Part shown: positions 1 through 5,349 of the stretch, in pieces | How positions within the stretch are numbered: position 1 is the stretch's first letter | Layout: each line of letters opens with the position of its first letter | Source of the DNA: Prolixibacteraceae bacterium | Lineage (GTDB): Bacteria > Bacteroidota > Bacteroidia > Bacteroidales > Prolixibacteraceae | DNA: 5,750 nucleotides | Direction of reading: 5' to 3' | Assembly: GCA_016788685.1 (NCBI GenBank) | Contig: JAEUSS010000016.1 | Span: forward strand, 1-5,750 | Made by a program: the position numbers and the translations under genes | Notes under the pieces: model-generated | What the model was told of the DNA's origin: nothing | Databases searched by the model: none | The model's input: only the letters and a program-made list of their open reading frames with translations

Positions 1-2857
1 CCTGCAAAATTTCCTGAACATCGTTCACGCTCATGCCGTAACGGGCCATGGCTTCACGGTTCAGCTTGATTTCGAGGTAAGGCGCACCAACTGCACGGTC
101 GTAAAATACCGATGAAGCTTTCACCGAAGGCACATCTTTCAGCGCCTGTTCAAACTGCATCCCGGCCTTTTCAATCGTTTCCAGATCAGGACCATAAACT
201 TTCAGTCCCATCGGCGCGCGCATTCCGGTTGAAAGCATCACCAGACGGGTTTCAATCGGCTGTAGTTTGGGCGCAGACGTCAGCCCCGGAATGTTGGTCA
301 CTTTCACGATTTCATTCCAGATGTCGTTGGGCTTTTTGATGTGCGCCCGCCATTGCCGGAAATAATCGCCGTTGGTAGCCGGAATCAGGCTGTCAACCGG
401 AATGACGCGGAAAGTTTCTTTCTCCGGATTGTATTTGCCGCCGTTTTTCAGGATAAAATTACCGTCCCGGTCAGTTTTAAACTGCATCCGGTGCCCGTTT
501 TCATCCAGAATATATTCGGGCCGGTAGTTGATTGTATTTTCAAACATCTGCACCGGAGCCGGGTCAAGCGCCGAATTAACGCGTCCCCATTTACCAACAG
601 CTACTTCCACTTCAGGAATAGCCGACAGACGTTTATCAAGCGTTTCGATGTAATTCAGGTTCATTTCAATGCTCGAATGCGGCATGCTCGTGGGCATGAG
701 CAAAAACGATCCTTCGTTAAGCGAAGGCATAAACTCTTTACCGGTTCCGGGGAACACTTTGGTTGATTTTTGCCAAAGAGCCGTTTGCCTGAAACTGCTC
801 CAGCCCATTTTTTCGAAACCAGTAGCCGCGAATCCAAGAATCCGGTCGGTTCCCTGCCAGACCAGCAGCCCGAAAAGCAGTGTAAATGCCGGAAGCAGCA
901 GGAATTTCCATTTATGCACCAAACACCAGCGAAGAATCGGTTCGTAAAAATGAACCATCGACTGCAAGGCAAGAAGAATGACGGCAACAATTCCGGCGAC
1001 AAATAAATAATTGACCAATGCACTGTTGTGCGCACCCAGGGGCAGCCACTCAATCGCAAGGAAATAAACCGCGACCAGCACGGTAATGGCTATGTTAATG
1101 TAATTGGTGAACTCTTTTCGGCGTTCGGGCCAGCGGTATTCGAGCAGGTTGTTGATGCCGATGGCTACCAAAGCCAGGGCGGGCCAAACCTGCCAGATTA
1201 CAACAAAAAGGATTCCGGCCGCAATCAGGCTTCCGTTCCATATTCTGCTGATTTTTCTCTTGTCGAACCGGATGGAAAAGAAAATATGAGTCAGGGTAGG
1301 CAACACCACGATTCCGAGAACAAATGCAGACAAGAGCGCGAATGTTTTCGTAAAAGCCAGCGGGTGGAACAATTTACCTTCGGCGGCCTCCATGGCAAAC
1401 ACCGGTAAAAAACTCACAATGGTGGTAGCAATCGACGTAACCACAGCATCGCGCACTTCTGTGGTTGCTTTGTAAATGACCGACATCAGCTTCTTACCTC
1501 TGATTCCTTTGTTTTCGGGCATTTCGAGGTGGCGGAGAATATTCTCCACATCAACAATCCCAATGTCGACCATCACTCCAATGGCAATGGCAATACCCGA
1601 AAGGGCAACAATGTTGGCGTCGACACCGAAAAAGCGCATCAGGATGAAGGTCATCAATACGCCGATAGGCAGCAGTCCGGCAACAATAACTGATGCCCGC
1701 ATATTCATAACCAACACGATGATCACAATAATACTGATCAGGATTTCGTGCGAAAGTGCTGATTCGAGTGTTCCGATAGTTTCTTTGATCAGGCCCGTAC
1801 GGTCGTAAAAAGGCACGATAGTCACTTTTGAAACACTGCCGTCAGCCAAAGTTTTTTGCGGCAATCCGGCCTCAATTTCCTTTATTTTAGCCTTGACATT
1901 GTTGATAACTTCCATCGGATTGGAACCATATCTGGCAACCACAACCGCACCAACCGCTTCGGAACCAGCTTTATCCAGTCCGCCGCGGCGGGTTGCCGGG
2001 CCAAATGCCACTATTGCCACATCCTTCACCCTGACAGGAACGTTGTTTCGAACGGCCACAACCGAATTCTCCAGATCTCCGAGATCTTTGATATACCCCA
2101 GCCCGCGAATGATATATTCCACATTGTTCAGTTCGATGGTTTCAGCGCCAATATCGAGGTTGCTTTTCTGCACTGCAGTCATGACGTCCATCACCGAAAC
2201 GCCGAATGCTTTCAGGGCTTCAGGATTGAGATCAACCTGGTACTCTTTTACAAAACCTCCGGAAGAAGCCACTTCGGAAACACCTTCAGCAGCCGAGAGT
2301 CCGTATTTGACGTAATAATCCTGAATGGTGCGTAACTCCTGCGGATCCCAACCGCCGTTCGGAGCGCCGGTTTTCGGGTCACGTCCTTCCAGCGTGTACC
2401 AGTAAATTTGCCCCAGTGCGGTTGCATCGGGCCCCAAAGTCGGCTGAACGCCATCGGGCAGCGTTCCGGACGGTAAAGAACTGAGTTTTTCGAGTATACG
2501 CGAGCGACTCCAGTAAAAGTCAACATCATCTTTAAAAATGATGTAAATGAATGACATCCCGAACATTGAAGTACTCCGGACTGTATGTACGCCCGGAACA
2601 CCCAGCAGGGCAGTGGTTAGCGGGTAAGTCACCTGGTCCTGAATGTCTTTAGGCGAACGGCCCATCCATTCGGTGGCTATAATTTGCTGGTTTTCGCCAA
2701 TATCCGGAATGGCATCAACCGGAACCGGATCGCGGGGCAGAAAGCCCGTTTGCCAGTTAAATGGCATGGTTACCAATCCGTAGCCAACAAAAGCTATCAG
2801 GAAAATGAAAGTAACCAGCCGGTTTTCGAGAAAATATTTGACAAGTCGGTTAAACAT
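1..2857 (-). CDS. cusA: CusA-type heavy-metal efflux RND pump, N-terminal 952 residues (runs off left edge)
   Basis: Inner-membrane proton-driven RND pump that exports Cu(I)/Ag(I) through a CusB/CusC-like channel. The frame is open without a stop from ATG at 2857 to the window edge; I read it codon by codon and saw no frameshift. Residues 12-30 form the first membrane helix. The TM4 motif GVMVDIGIVDVEN (427-439) carries D431 and E438, matching CusA proton-relay residues D405 and E412. The periplasmic Met triad is present: M721, M771 and M874 match CusA M573, M623 and M672, in contexts LLMPTSMP, PVQMFEN and LVMLSTGM. This supports monovalent copper/silver over divalent metals. Compared with E. 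coli CusA there are about 120 extra residues before M721, mainly hydrophobic segments at about 540-632, and about 54 extra between M771 and M874. About 300 C-terminal residues are probably missing. The HMA gene lies 105 bases upstream on the same strand, with no clear promoter between, so co-transcription is likely. Confidence 0.95.
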   Translation of the reverse strand, partial: MFNRLVKYFLENRLVTFIFLIAFVGYGLVTMPFNWQTGFLPRDPVPVDAIPDIGENQQIIATEWMGRSPKDIQDQVTYPLTTALLGVPGVHTVRSTSMFGMSFIYIIFKDDVDFYWSRSRILEKLSSLPSGTLPDGVQPTLGPDATALGQIYWYTLEGRDPKTGAPNGGWDPQELRTIQDYYVKYGLSAAEGVSEVASSGGFVKEYQVDLNPEALKAFGVSVMDVMTAVQKSNLDIGAETIELNNVEYIIRGLGYIKDLGDLENSVVAVRNNVPVRVKDVAIVAFGPATRRGGLDKAGSEAVGAVVVARYGSNPMEVINNVKAKIKEIEAGLPQKTLADGSVSKVTIVPFYDRTGLIKETIGTLESALSHEILISIIVIIVLVMNMRASVIVAGLLPIGVLMTFILMRFFGVDANIVALSGIAIAIGVMVDIGIVDVENILRHLEMPENKGIRGKKLMSVIYKATTEVRDAVVTSIATTIVSFLPVFAMEAAEGKLFHPLAFTKTFALLSAFVLGIVVLPTLTHIFFSIRFDKRKISRIWNGSLIAAGILFVVIWQVWPALALVAIGINNLLEYRWPERRKEFTNYINIAITVLVAVYFLAIEWLPLGAHNSALVNYLFVAGIVAVILLALQSMVHFYEPILRWCLVHKWKFLLLPAFTLLFGLLVWQGTDRILGFAATGFEKMGWSSFRQTALWQKSTKVFPGTGKEFMPSLNEGSFLLMPTSMPHSSIEMNLNYIETLDKRLSAIPEVEVAVGKWGRVNSALDPAPVQMFENTINYRPEYILDENGHRMQFKTDRDGNFILKNGGKYNPEKETFRVIPVDSLIPATNGDYFRQWRAHIKKPNDIWNEIVKVTNIPGLTSAPKLQPIETRLVMLSTGMRAPMGLKVYGPDLETIEKAGMQFEQALKDVPSVKASSVFYDRAVGAPYLEIKLNREAMARYGMSVNDVQEILQ

Positions 2858-2962
2858 AGCAGTAATTTGAAGATGAAATGATTTGAAAATGGAAAAACGG
2901 AAACCCGAAGCCTAAAAAATTTTCAGAACTTCAGGCTCCCCGGCTTATATAATTTCTTCAGA
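2858..2962 (-). other. Short intergenic spacer between HMA gene and pump gene
   Basis: These 105 bases separate the HMA stop codon from the pump start. I see no TAnnTTTG box on the minus strand. A weak 5-bp inverted repeat (AGCCT 2909-2913 with AGGCT 2933-2937, 19-base loop) is present but has no following T run, so it is not called a terminator. Continuous transcription from the HMA gene into the pump gene is the simplest reading. Confidence 0.5.
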
Positions 2963-3316
2963 TTATCTGTATTGGCAACAGCCGGGCAAAGCCTTGTAGA
3001 CTTTGATGTCGGCTTTTGCTTTCTCATTGTCGTGACCTGCTGAAGCCACCTTTTTCCCGATTGTTTCAATATTTGTTTTTGCCGGATCAAAAGTTACAGC
3101 AAGAGTTTTTGTTTTGACACTCCACTCGGCTTTACTAACGCCATCCGCTTTTGCAGCCTTTTCGATACGCGCTTTGCACATTTCGCAGTTTCCTGAAACT
3201 TTAATCGTTTCAGTTTTGGTTGAAGTTATTTTGGAATGATCGTGAGTCTGGGCATAGGAGTTAAAGCCCGCAACAGTGGCCAGGATGGCAATTATAATGA
3301 TTCTTACAGCTTTCAT
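2963..3316 (-). CDS. Secreted heavy-metal-associated (HMA) domain protein, probable periplasmic copper binder
   Basis: A 117-residue protein. Residues 1-22 form a signal peptide (MKAVRII, hydrophobic core, cleavage probably after SYA). The mature part is one HMA/MerP-like ferredoxin-fold domain, about residues 34-107, with the metal loop GNCEMCKARIE giving C44 and C47; this CxxC is the usual soft-metal ligand pair. Two extra possible metal sites flank the fold: a His-Asp-His (25-27) just after the signal peptide and a Cys-Cys pair (C113, C114) in the C-terminal tail LPGCCQYR. Small HMA proteins with such a Cys-Cys tail are, as I recall, common beside copper pumps in Bacteroidota. It lies between the HYC_CC_PP gene and the pump on the same strand, so a role in passing or buffering Cu(I)/Ag(I) in the periplasm is inferred. 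The ATG at 3316 is chosen because it gives a complete signal peptide. The metal is not proven by sequence; Hg or Zn cannot be excluded. Confidence 0.9.
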   Translation of the reverse strand: MKAVRIIIIAILATVAGFNSYAQTHDHSKITSTKTETIKVSGNCEMCKARIEKAAKADGVSKAEWSVKTKTLAVTFDPAKTNIETIGKKVASAGHDNEKAKADIKVYKALPGCCQYR

Positions 3317-3398
3317 GATTTTAAATATTTGATGTTAATGTATTGAAAGACGGCCCCTGACAGCAAAACACATCAGGATACCGGAAAATTAACTTACC

Positions 3399-3425
3399 GA
3401 CAGAAAAGTTATGTCCCTTTCTGTC
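3399..3425. promoter_or_regulatory. Perfect 8-bp inverted repeat upstream of HMA gene
   Basis: GACAGAAA (3399-3406) and TTTCTGTC (3418-3425) form a perfect dyad with an 11-base spacer in the 132-base gap between the HYC_CC_PP and HMA genes, 83 bases before the HMA start. No T run follows on either strand, so a repressor or activator site, or an RNA hairpin in the operon message, is more likely than a terminator. A one-mismatch -7-like box (TAATTTTC, minus strand, 3391 to 3384) lies just downstream, so the dyad would sit near the -33 region of that possible promoter. Confidence 0.35.
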
Positions 3426-3448
3426 AGAATCAGCTCAATCACATTAAA

Positions 3449-3868
3449 TCAAATACGGAAAACACATATTTTGGGCAGGCTAACAGCATTCACCGCCATT
3501 AAGTCCGGCGGACTATGGCTAATGCTGTTGCGTTTTAACGCTGCTAACGGGTCAATGGCAAGACTTTGAGGTATATCAAAAACCTGCAAAGCTATTTGCG
3601 AGAGTACTTTAAATTCAGAAAACGAAGGATTAAAATTGTGATCAACCGCATATACCGAAACCCGATTGTCACAGCAATGCGATTCGAGATGACCGCCAGG
3701 CTGGGTACACTCATCGGTTACCCCTTCCATACCGCACGAGGCTATGCTGCCCAGTACAGAGACTCTGGATTCTGCAATTTCACCGCCGCAAAAATGCAAG
3801 GAGACGGTGAGCTGCATTCCGGAAAGCAGAATCAACAAGGCCGATAATATGGAAAATAATCTTCTCAT
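3449..3868 (-). CDS. HYC_CC_PP family small secreted cysteine-rich protein
   Basis: A 139-residue protein with an N-terminal signal or anchor segment (residues 1-24, MRRLFSILSALLILLSG...). It shows the three signatures of the HYC_CC_PP family in order: SLHFCGG (H25, C27; Phe replaces the usual Tyr), HCC at 64-66, and SPPDL at 119-123. Further cysteines are C45, C54 and C135. The family has no established biochemical function, but its members are found in Bacteroidota next to copper/heavy-metal transport genes, and the conserved His/Cys set suggests metal binding or disulfides in the periplasm. Here it precedes the HMA gene (132-base gap) and the CusA-like pump on the same strand, fitting that pattern. 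A TATATTTG sequence (minus strand, 3911 to 3904) fits the Bacteroidota -7 box 36 bases before the ATG, so this gene may start the metal transcript. Family assignment is from visible motifs; the function is inferred. Confidence 0.82.
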   Translation of the reverse strand: MRRLFSILSALLILLSGMQLTVSLHFCGGEIAESRVSVLGSIASCGMEGVTDECTQPGGHLESHCCDNRVSVYAVDHNFNPSFSEFKVLSQIALQVFDIPQSLAIDPLAALKRNSISHSPPDLMAVNAVSLPKICVFRI

Positions 3869-3903
3869 CAGATTTAAAACACAACATTTATCTAAAAGGT
3901 TTT

Positions 3904-3911
3904 CAAATATA
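3904..3911 (-). promoter_or_regulatory. Bacteroidota -7 box before HYC_CC_PP gene
   Basis: On the minus strand this reads TATATTTG, an exact match to the Bacteroidota sigma consensus TAnnTTTG. It lies 36 bases before the ATG at 3868. I do not find a TTTG -33 element at the usual 19-21 base distance, so the promoter may be weak or activator-dependent. It would start transcription of the HYC_CC_PP, HMA and pump genes. Confidence 0.45.
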
Positions 3912-3982
3912 TGTGTTTTTTACAGAATGGTCCGCTGACTTCGATTCGATTAGGAAATATTAACAAGACTAAATATGCCTTT

Positions 3983-4021
3983 TTCGTTGCCCAGGCTGCT
4001 GTTAGCCGCCATACGAACGAA
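3983..4021 (-). terminator. Possible hairpin after the unknown secreted-protein gene
   Basis: Outer arms TTCGTT (3983-3988) and AACGAA (4016-4021) are perfectly complementary, and inside them GGCT (3994-3997) pairs with AGCC (4004-4007). The structure begins 16 bases past the stop codon of the minus-strand gene ending at 4038. There is no U tract on its downstream side in that direction, so it is at best an imperfect terminator or a message-end stabilising hairpin. Confidence 0.25.
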
Positions 4022-4037
4022 GTTCATAAAAAATTAA

Positions 4038-4616
4038 CTACGGATGTTCCTGAAGAAATTTCCGGTGCTGTTCCTGCATTTGCTGCATCTGTTGCTGCAA
4101 GATCTTCATCAGTTCGTCCATCGTCTTTGGCTGCATACTCCGCAGAGAATCAGCCGAAGTGCTGTCGGATTCGCTTCGGTTAAAGTTATTGAAAAAATCT
4201 TCTAAACCTTCCATTCTCAGGGTATCGCTCTTTAATCCAAACTCTTGAAAAAAATGATTCTGCCCGAATTTCTTCATCTGAAGCGAATCCGGTCTCCCTC
4301 CAAACGGCTGAGCAAACATCTGCTCAAAGTCTTTAAAGAAGGAATGATTGAAAAAGGTGCTGTCGGAAAAAAATCCGAAGTGGCCGCCAAACGATTTCTG
4401 AAAATCTTCCGGAGAAAACGAGTGCATCAGAGTGCTATCGCCCGACCAACTGTAGGAGTATATAGAGTCGAACTTTATCAGGTTGCCCTTCTCGTCATAC
4501 TCCCGGTTAACTTTGATGTCTTCCTTCGGAGCCTTGGGCTTCATATCTGACTTTTGTGCCATTGAGTTCAGAAAAAAGCACGAGAAGAGAATAATAAAAA
4601 AGAAAAACCGTTTCAT
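4038..4616 (-). CDS. Secreted protein of unknown function, Phe-rich with Met/Gln-rich coiled tail
   Basis: I do not recognise this 192-residue protein. Residues 1-20 form a very Phe-rich signal peptide (MKRFFFFIIL...NSMA) with probable cleavage before Q21; C13 in LFSC is a poor lipobox because hydrophobic residues follow it. Next comes a charged stretch, KPKAPKEDIKVNREYDEKG (26-44), then a middle section of repeated Phe, Ser and Asp with short variants of SDSTFF, FFKDF and FFQEF (about 66-146), then a Ser/Asp linker (148-160). The C-terminal part (165-190) is a predicted amphipathic or coiled helix with QQQMQQMQEQH. It contains nine methionines after the signal peptide and several histidines, which could bind metal, but no known metal motif is visible. 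It is on the same strand as the copper cluster, 169 bases upstream, and has its own promoter-like box overlapping a dyad. Link to copper is only positional. The gene call is supported by the signal peptide, length and upstream promoter signal. Confidence 0.8.
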   Translation of the reverse strand: MKRFFFFIILFSCFFLNSMAQKSDMKPKAPKEDIKVNREYDEKGNLIKFDSIYSYSWSGDSTLMHSFSPEDFQKSFGGHFGFFSDSTFFNHSFFKDFEQMFAQPFGGRPDSLQMKKFGQNHFFQEFGLKSDTLRMEGLEDFFNNFNRSESDSTSADSLRSMQPKTMDELMKILQQQMQQMQEQHRKFLQEHP

Positions 4617-4640
4617 ACCAATTGAGATTTAAATTCAATC

Positions 4641-4648
4641 CAAAATTA
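4641..4648 (-). promoter_or_regulatory. Bacteroidota -7 box before the unknown secreted-protein gene
   Basis: The minus strand reads TAATTTTG, an exact match to TAnnTTTG, 25 bases before the ATG at 4616, which would give a leader of about 18-20 bases. A matching TTTG -33 element at the standard spacing is not seen; only a T-rich tract (minus strand, 4679 to 4674) lies further out. The box overlaps one arm of the dyad at 4642-4672. Confidence 0.45.
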
Positions 4649-4672
4649 GTTTCAAACTATGAAACTAATTTT
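4642..4672. promoter_or_regulatory. Perfect 12-bp inverted repeat, operator-like, over the promoter
   Basis: AAAATTAGTTTC (4642-4653) and GAAACTAATTTT (4661-4672) are exact reverse complements with a 7-base spacer. The dyad begins 25 bases upstream of the secreted-protein start and covers its -7-like box, the geometry expected for a dimeric repressor site. Because the arms are AT-rich and the right arm ends in a short T run on the plus strand, a terminator for a plus-strand transcript was considered, but no plus-strand gene precedes it. Confidence 0.55.
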
Positions 4673-4710
4673 TAAAAAAGATTAAAACATTTTAAAATTT
4701 ATGAATCAAA

Positions 4711-4738
4711 TCACTTTCTCTATTTCTGCAGAAAGTGA
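4711..4738. repeat. Perfect 9-bp inverted repeat in divergent region
   Basis: TCACTTTCT (4711-4719) and AGAAAGTGA (4730-4738) are exact reverse complements around a 10-base loop that ends in part of a CTGCAG. It is roughly 95 bases upstream of the secreted-protein start and 200 bases upstream of the receiver start. It may be a protein-binding site or a hairpin; no T run follows on either strand. Confidence 0.45.
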
Positions 4739-4821
4739 ATATTCTTTTCAGAATTTACTGTATCTTTAATTTCGCAAATAAGCAGTTCGGAAGCCGAATC
4801 CAGTTTTTCAAAAAATGAACG

Positions 4822-4855
4822 CCCCGGAACGAATAAATAAGCCCAATTGCCGGGG
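4822..4855. repeat. CCCCGG/CCGGGG inverted repeat in the receiver leader region
   Basis: A 6-bp all-GC pair (4822-4827 and 4850-4855) encloses 22 AT-rich bases. It stands out in an AT-rich region and lies 80 bases before the receiver start. It could form a stable stem in the 5' leader if transcription starts upstream, or be a regulator site. No riboswitch class is recognised. Confidence 0.3.
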
Positions 4856-4935
4856 TAACCTGTATACTATTTAAAAACTTATCTGGCCGAACAGCCTAAT
4901 GTATAAACAACAGGAATACAAAAAACTTACAAATT

Positions 4936-5349
4936 ATGGAACTCACGAATAACAACAACTATGCATGGGCCGGGAAAACGGTTCTAATTGTTGAAGACAA
5001 CGAAACGAGTAACATCTATTTTGAAGCAGCTCTGAGGAAAACGCAGGCCTCCCTGATTTGGGCTAAAGACGGGCTGGAGGCTGTTGATATCGTAAAAAGC
5101 AACAATCATAAAATTGATTTGATCTTAATGGACATCAACATGCCCAAAATGGATGGTATCGAGGCGACCAGAATCATCAAATCATCTTATCCTGAAATCA
5201 TAATCATTGTTCAGACAGCATTCCTTTTGTCGGGCGAAGAAAGACTGTGCCAGGAAGCTGGTTGTGATGAGTTCATCACCAAGCCCATCCGCCTGAAATA
5301 TTTACTCGACACCATTAATCAATATTTAGCCGTACCCAAAGAGGCATAG
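4936..5349 (+). CDS. Stand-alone response-regulator receiver (CheY-like) protein
   Basis: A 137-residue protein consisting of one receiver domain (about residues 14-131) and no output domain. Key residues are visible: acidic pair E20-D21 in VLIVEDNE, phospho-acceptor D66 in LILMDINMPKMDG, T94 in VQTAF, and K116-P117 in FITKPI. All catalytic positions are present, so it should accept phosphate from a histidine kinase. The pattern W..KTVLIVEDNE...DINMPKMDG...QTAF...AGCDEFITKPI resembles receivers of Bacteroidota hybrid kinases and the small free receivers related to them. No kinase is in the window, so its partner is unknown; signalling is presumably through protein contacts because no DNA-binding domain follows. 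It is divergent from the unknown secreted protein across 319 bases. Its last 31 bases overlap the convergent ATP-grasp-like gene. The start at 4936 leaves a 13-residue leader before the first beta strand, and no Shine-Dalgarno is present. Confidence 0.93.
   Translation: MELTNNNNYAWAGKTVLIVEDNETSNIYFEAALRKTQASLIWAKDGLEAVDIVKSNNHKIDLILMDINMPKMDGIEATRIIKSSYPEIIIIVQTAFLLSGEERLCQEAGCDEFITKPIRLKYLLDTINQYLAVPKEA

Larger units (their letters stand above)
4617..4935. promoter_or_regulatory. Divergent intergenic region with several inverted repeats
   Basis: These 319 bases lie between the minus-strand secreted-protein gene and the plus-strand receiver gene and should hold both promoters. The left part (to about 4780) is strongly AT-rich. 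Besides the 12-bp dyad it contains a 9-bp repeat (4711-4738), a TTCGG/CCGAA mini-hairpin with a 3-base loop (4786-4798), and a CCCCGG/CCGGGG pair (4822-4855) in the receiver leader. I find no exact TAnnTTTG on the plus strand; TATCTTTA at 4761-4768 has one mismatch and no good -33 partner. No coding sequence is supported here. Confidence 0.6.

Noticed and set aside
661..1059. Minus-strand 132-codon open frame and 2248-2601 minus-strand 117-codon open frame
   Set aside because: Both are on the same strand as the pump but in a different frame, and their translations look like shifted readings of pump codons.
1561..1567. Assignment of the pump to the divalent-metal CzcA type
   Set aside because: The TM4 motif has the D...E pattern at +7 of CusA, not the DFxxxxD...E pattern of CzcA, and all three CusA periplasmic methionines are present.
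1028..2335. Several plus-strand and off-frame open reading frames inside the pump gene (for example 1028-1408, 1476-1808, 1856-2335)
   Set aside because: They are antisense shadows of the continuous minus-strand pump frame, which shows strong RND family motifs throughout; their translations have no recognisable motif.
2909..2937. AGCCT/AGGCT inverted repeat as a terminator between HMA and pump genes
   Set aside because: The stem is only 5 bp with a 19-base loop and no U tract downstream.
3356..3377. CCTGA/TCAGG inverted repeat before the HMA gene
   Set aside because: Only 5 bp with a 12-base loop; expected by chance at this length.
3566..4183. Plus-strand open frames at 3566-3847, 3744-3938 and 3911-4183
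   Set aside because: They lie opposite the HYC_CC_PP and secreted-protein genes, which have signal peptides and family motifs; these frames show neither.
4245..4550. Plus-strand 101-codon open frame
   Set aside because: Antisense to the secreted-protein gene; lysine/arginine-rich translation without a recognisable domain.
4815..4874. Possible 19-codon upstream open frame before the receiver gene
   Set aside because: It has an ATG and stop but nothing else supports translation, and it spans the CCCCGG/CCGGGG repeat; too short to support.
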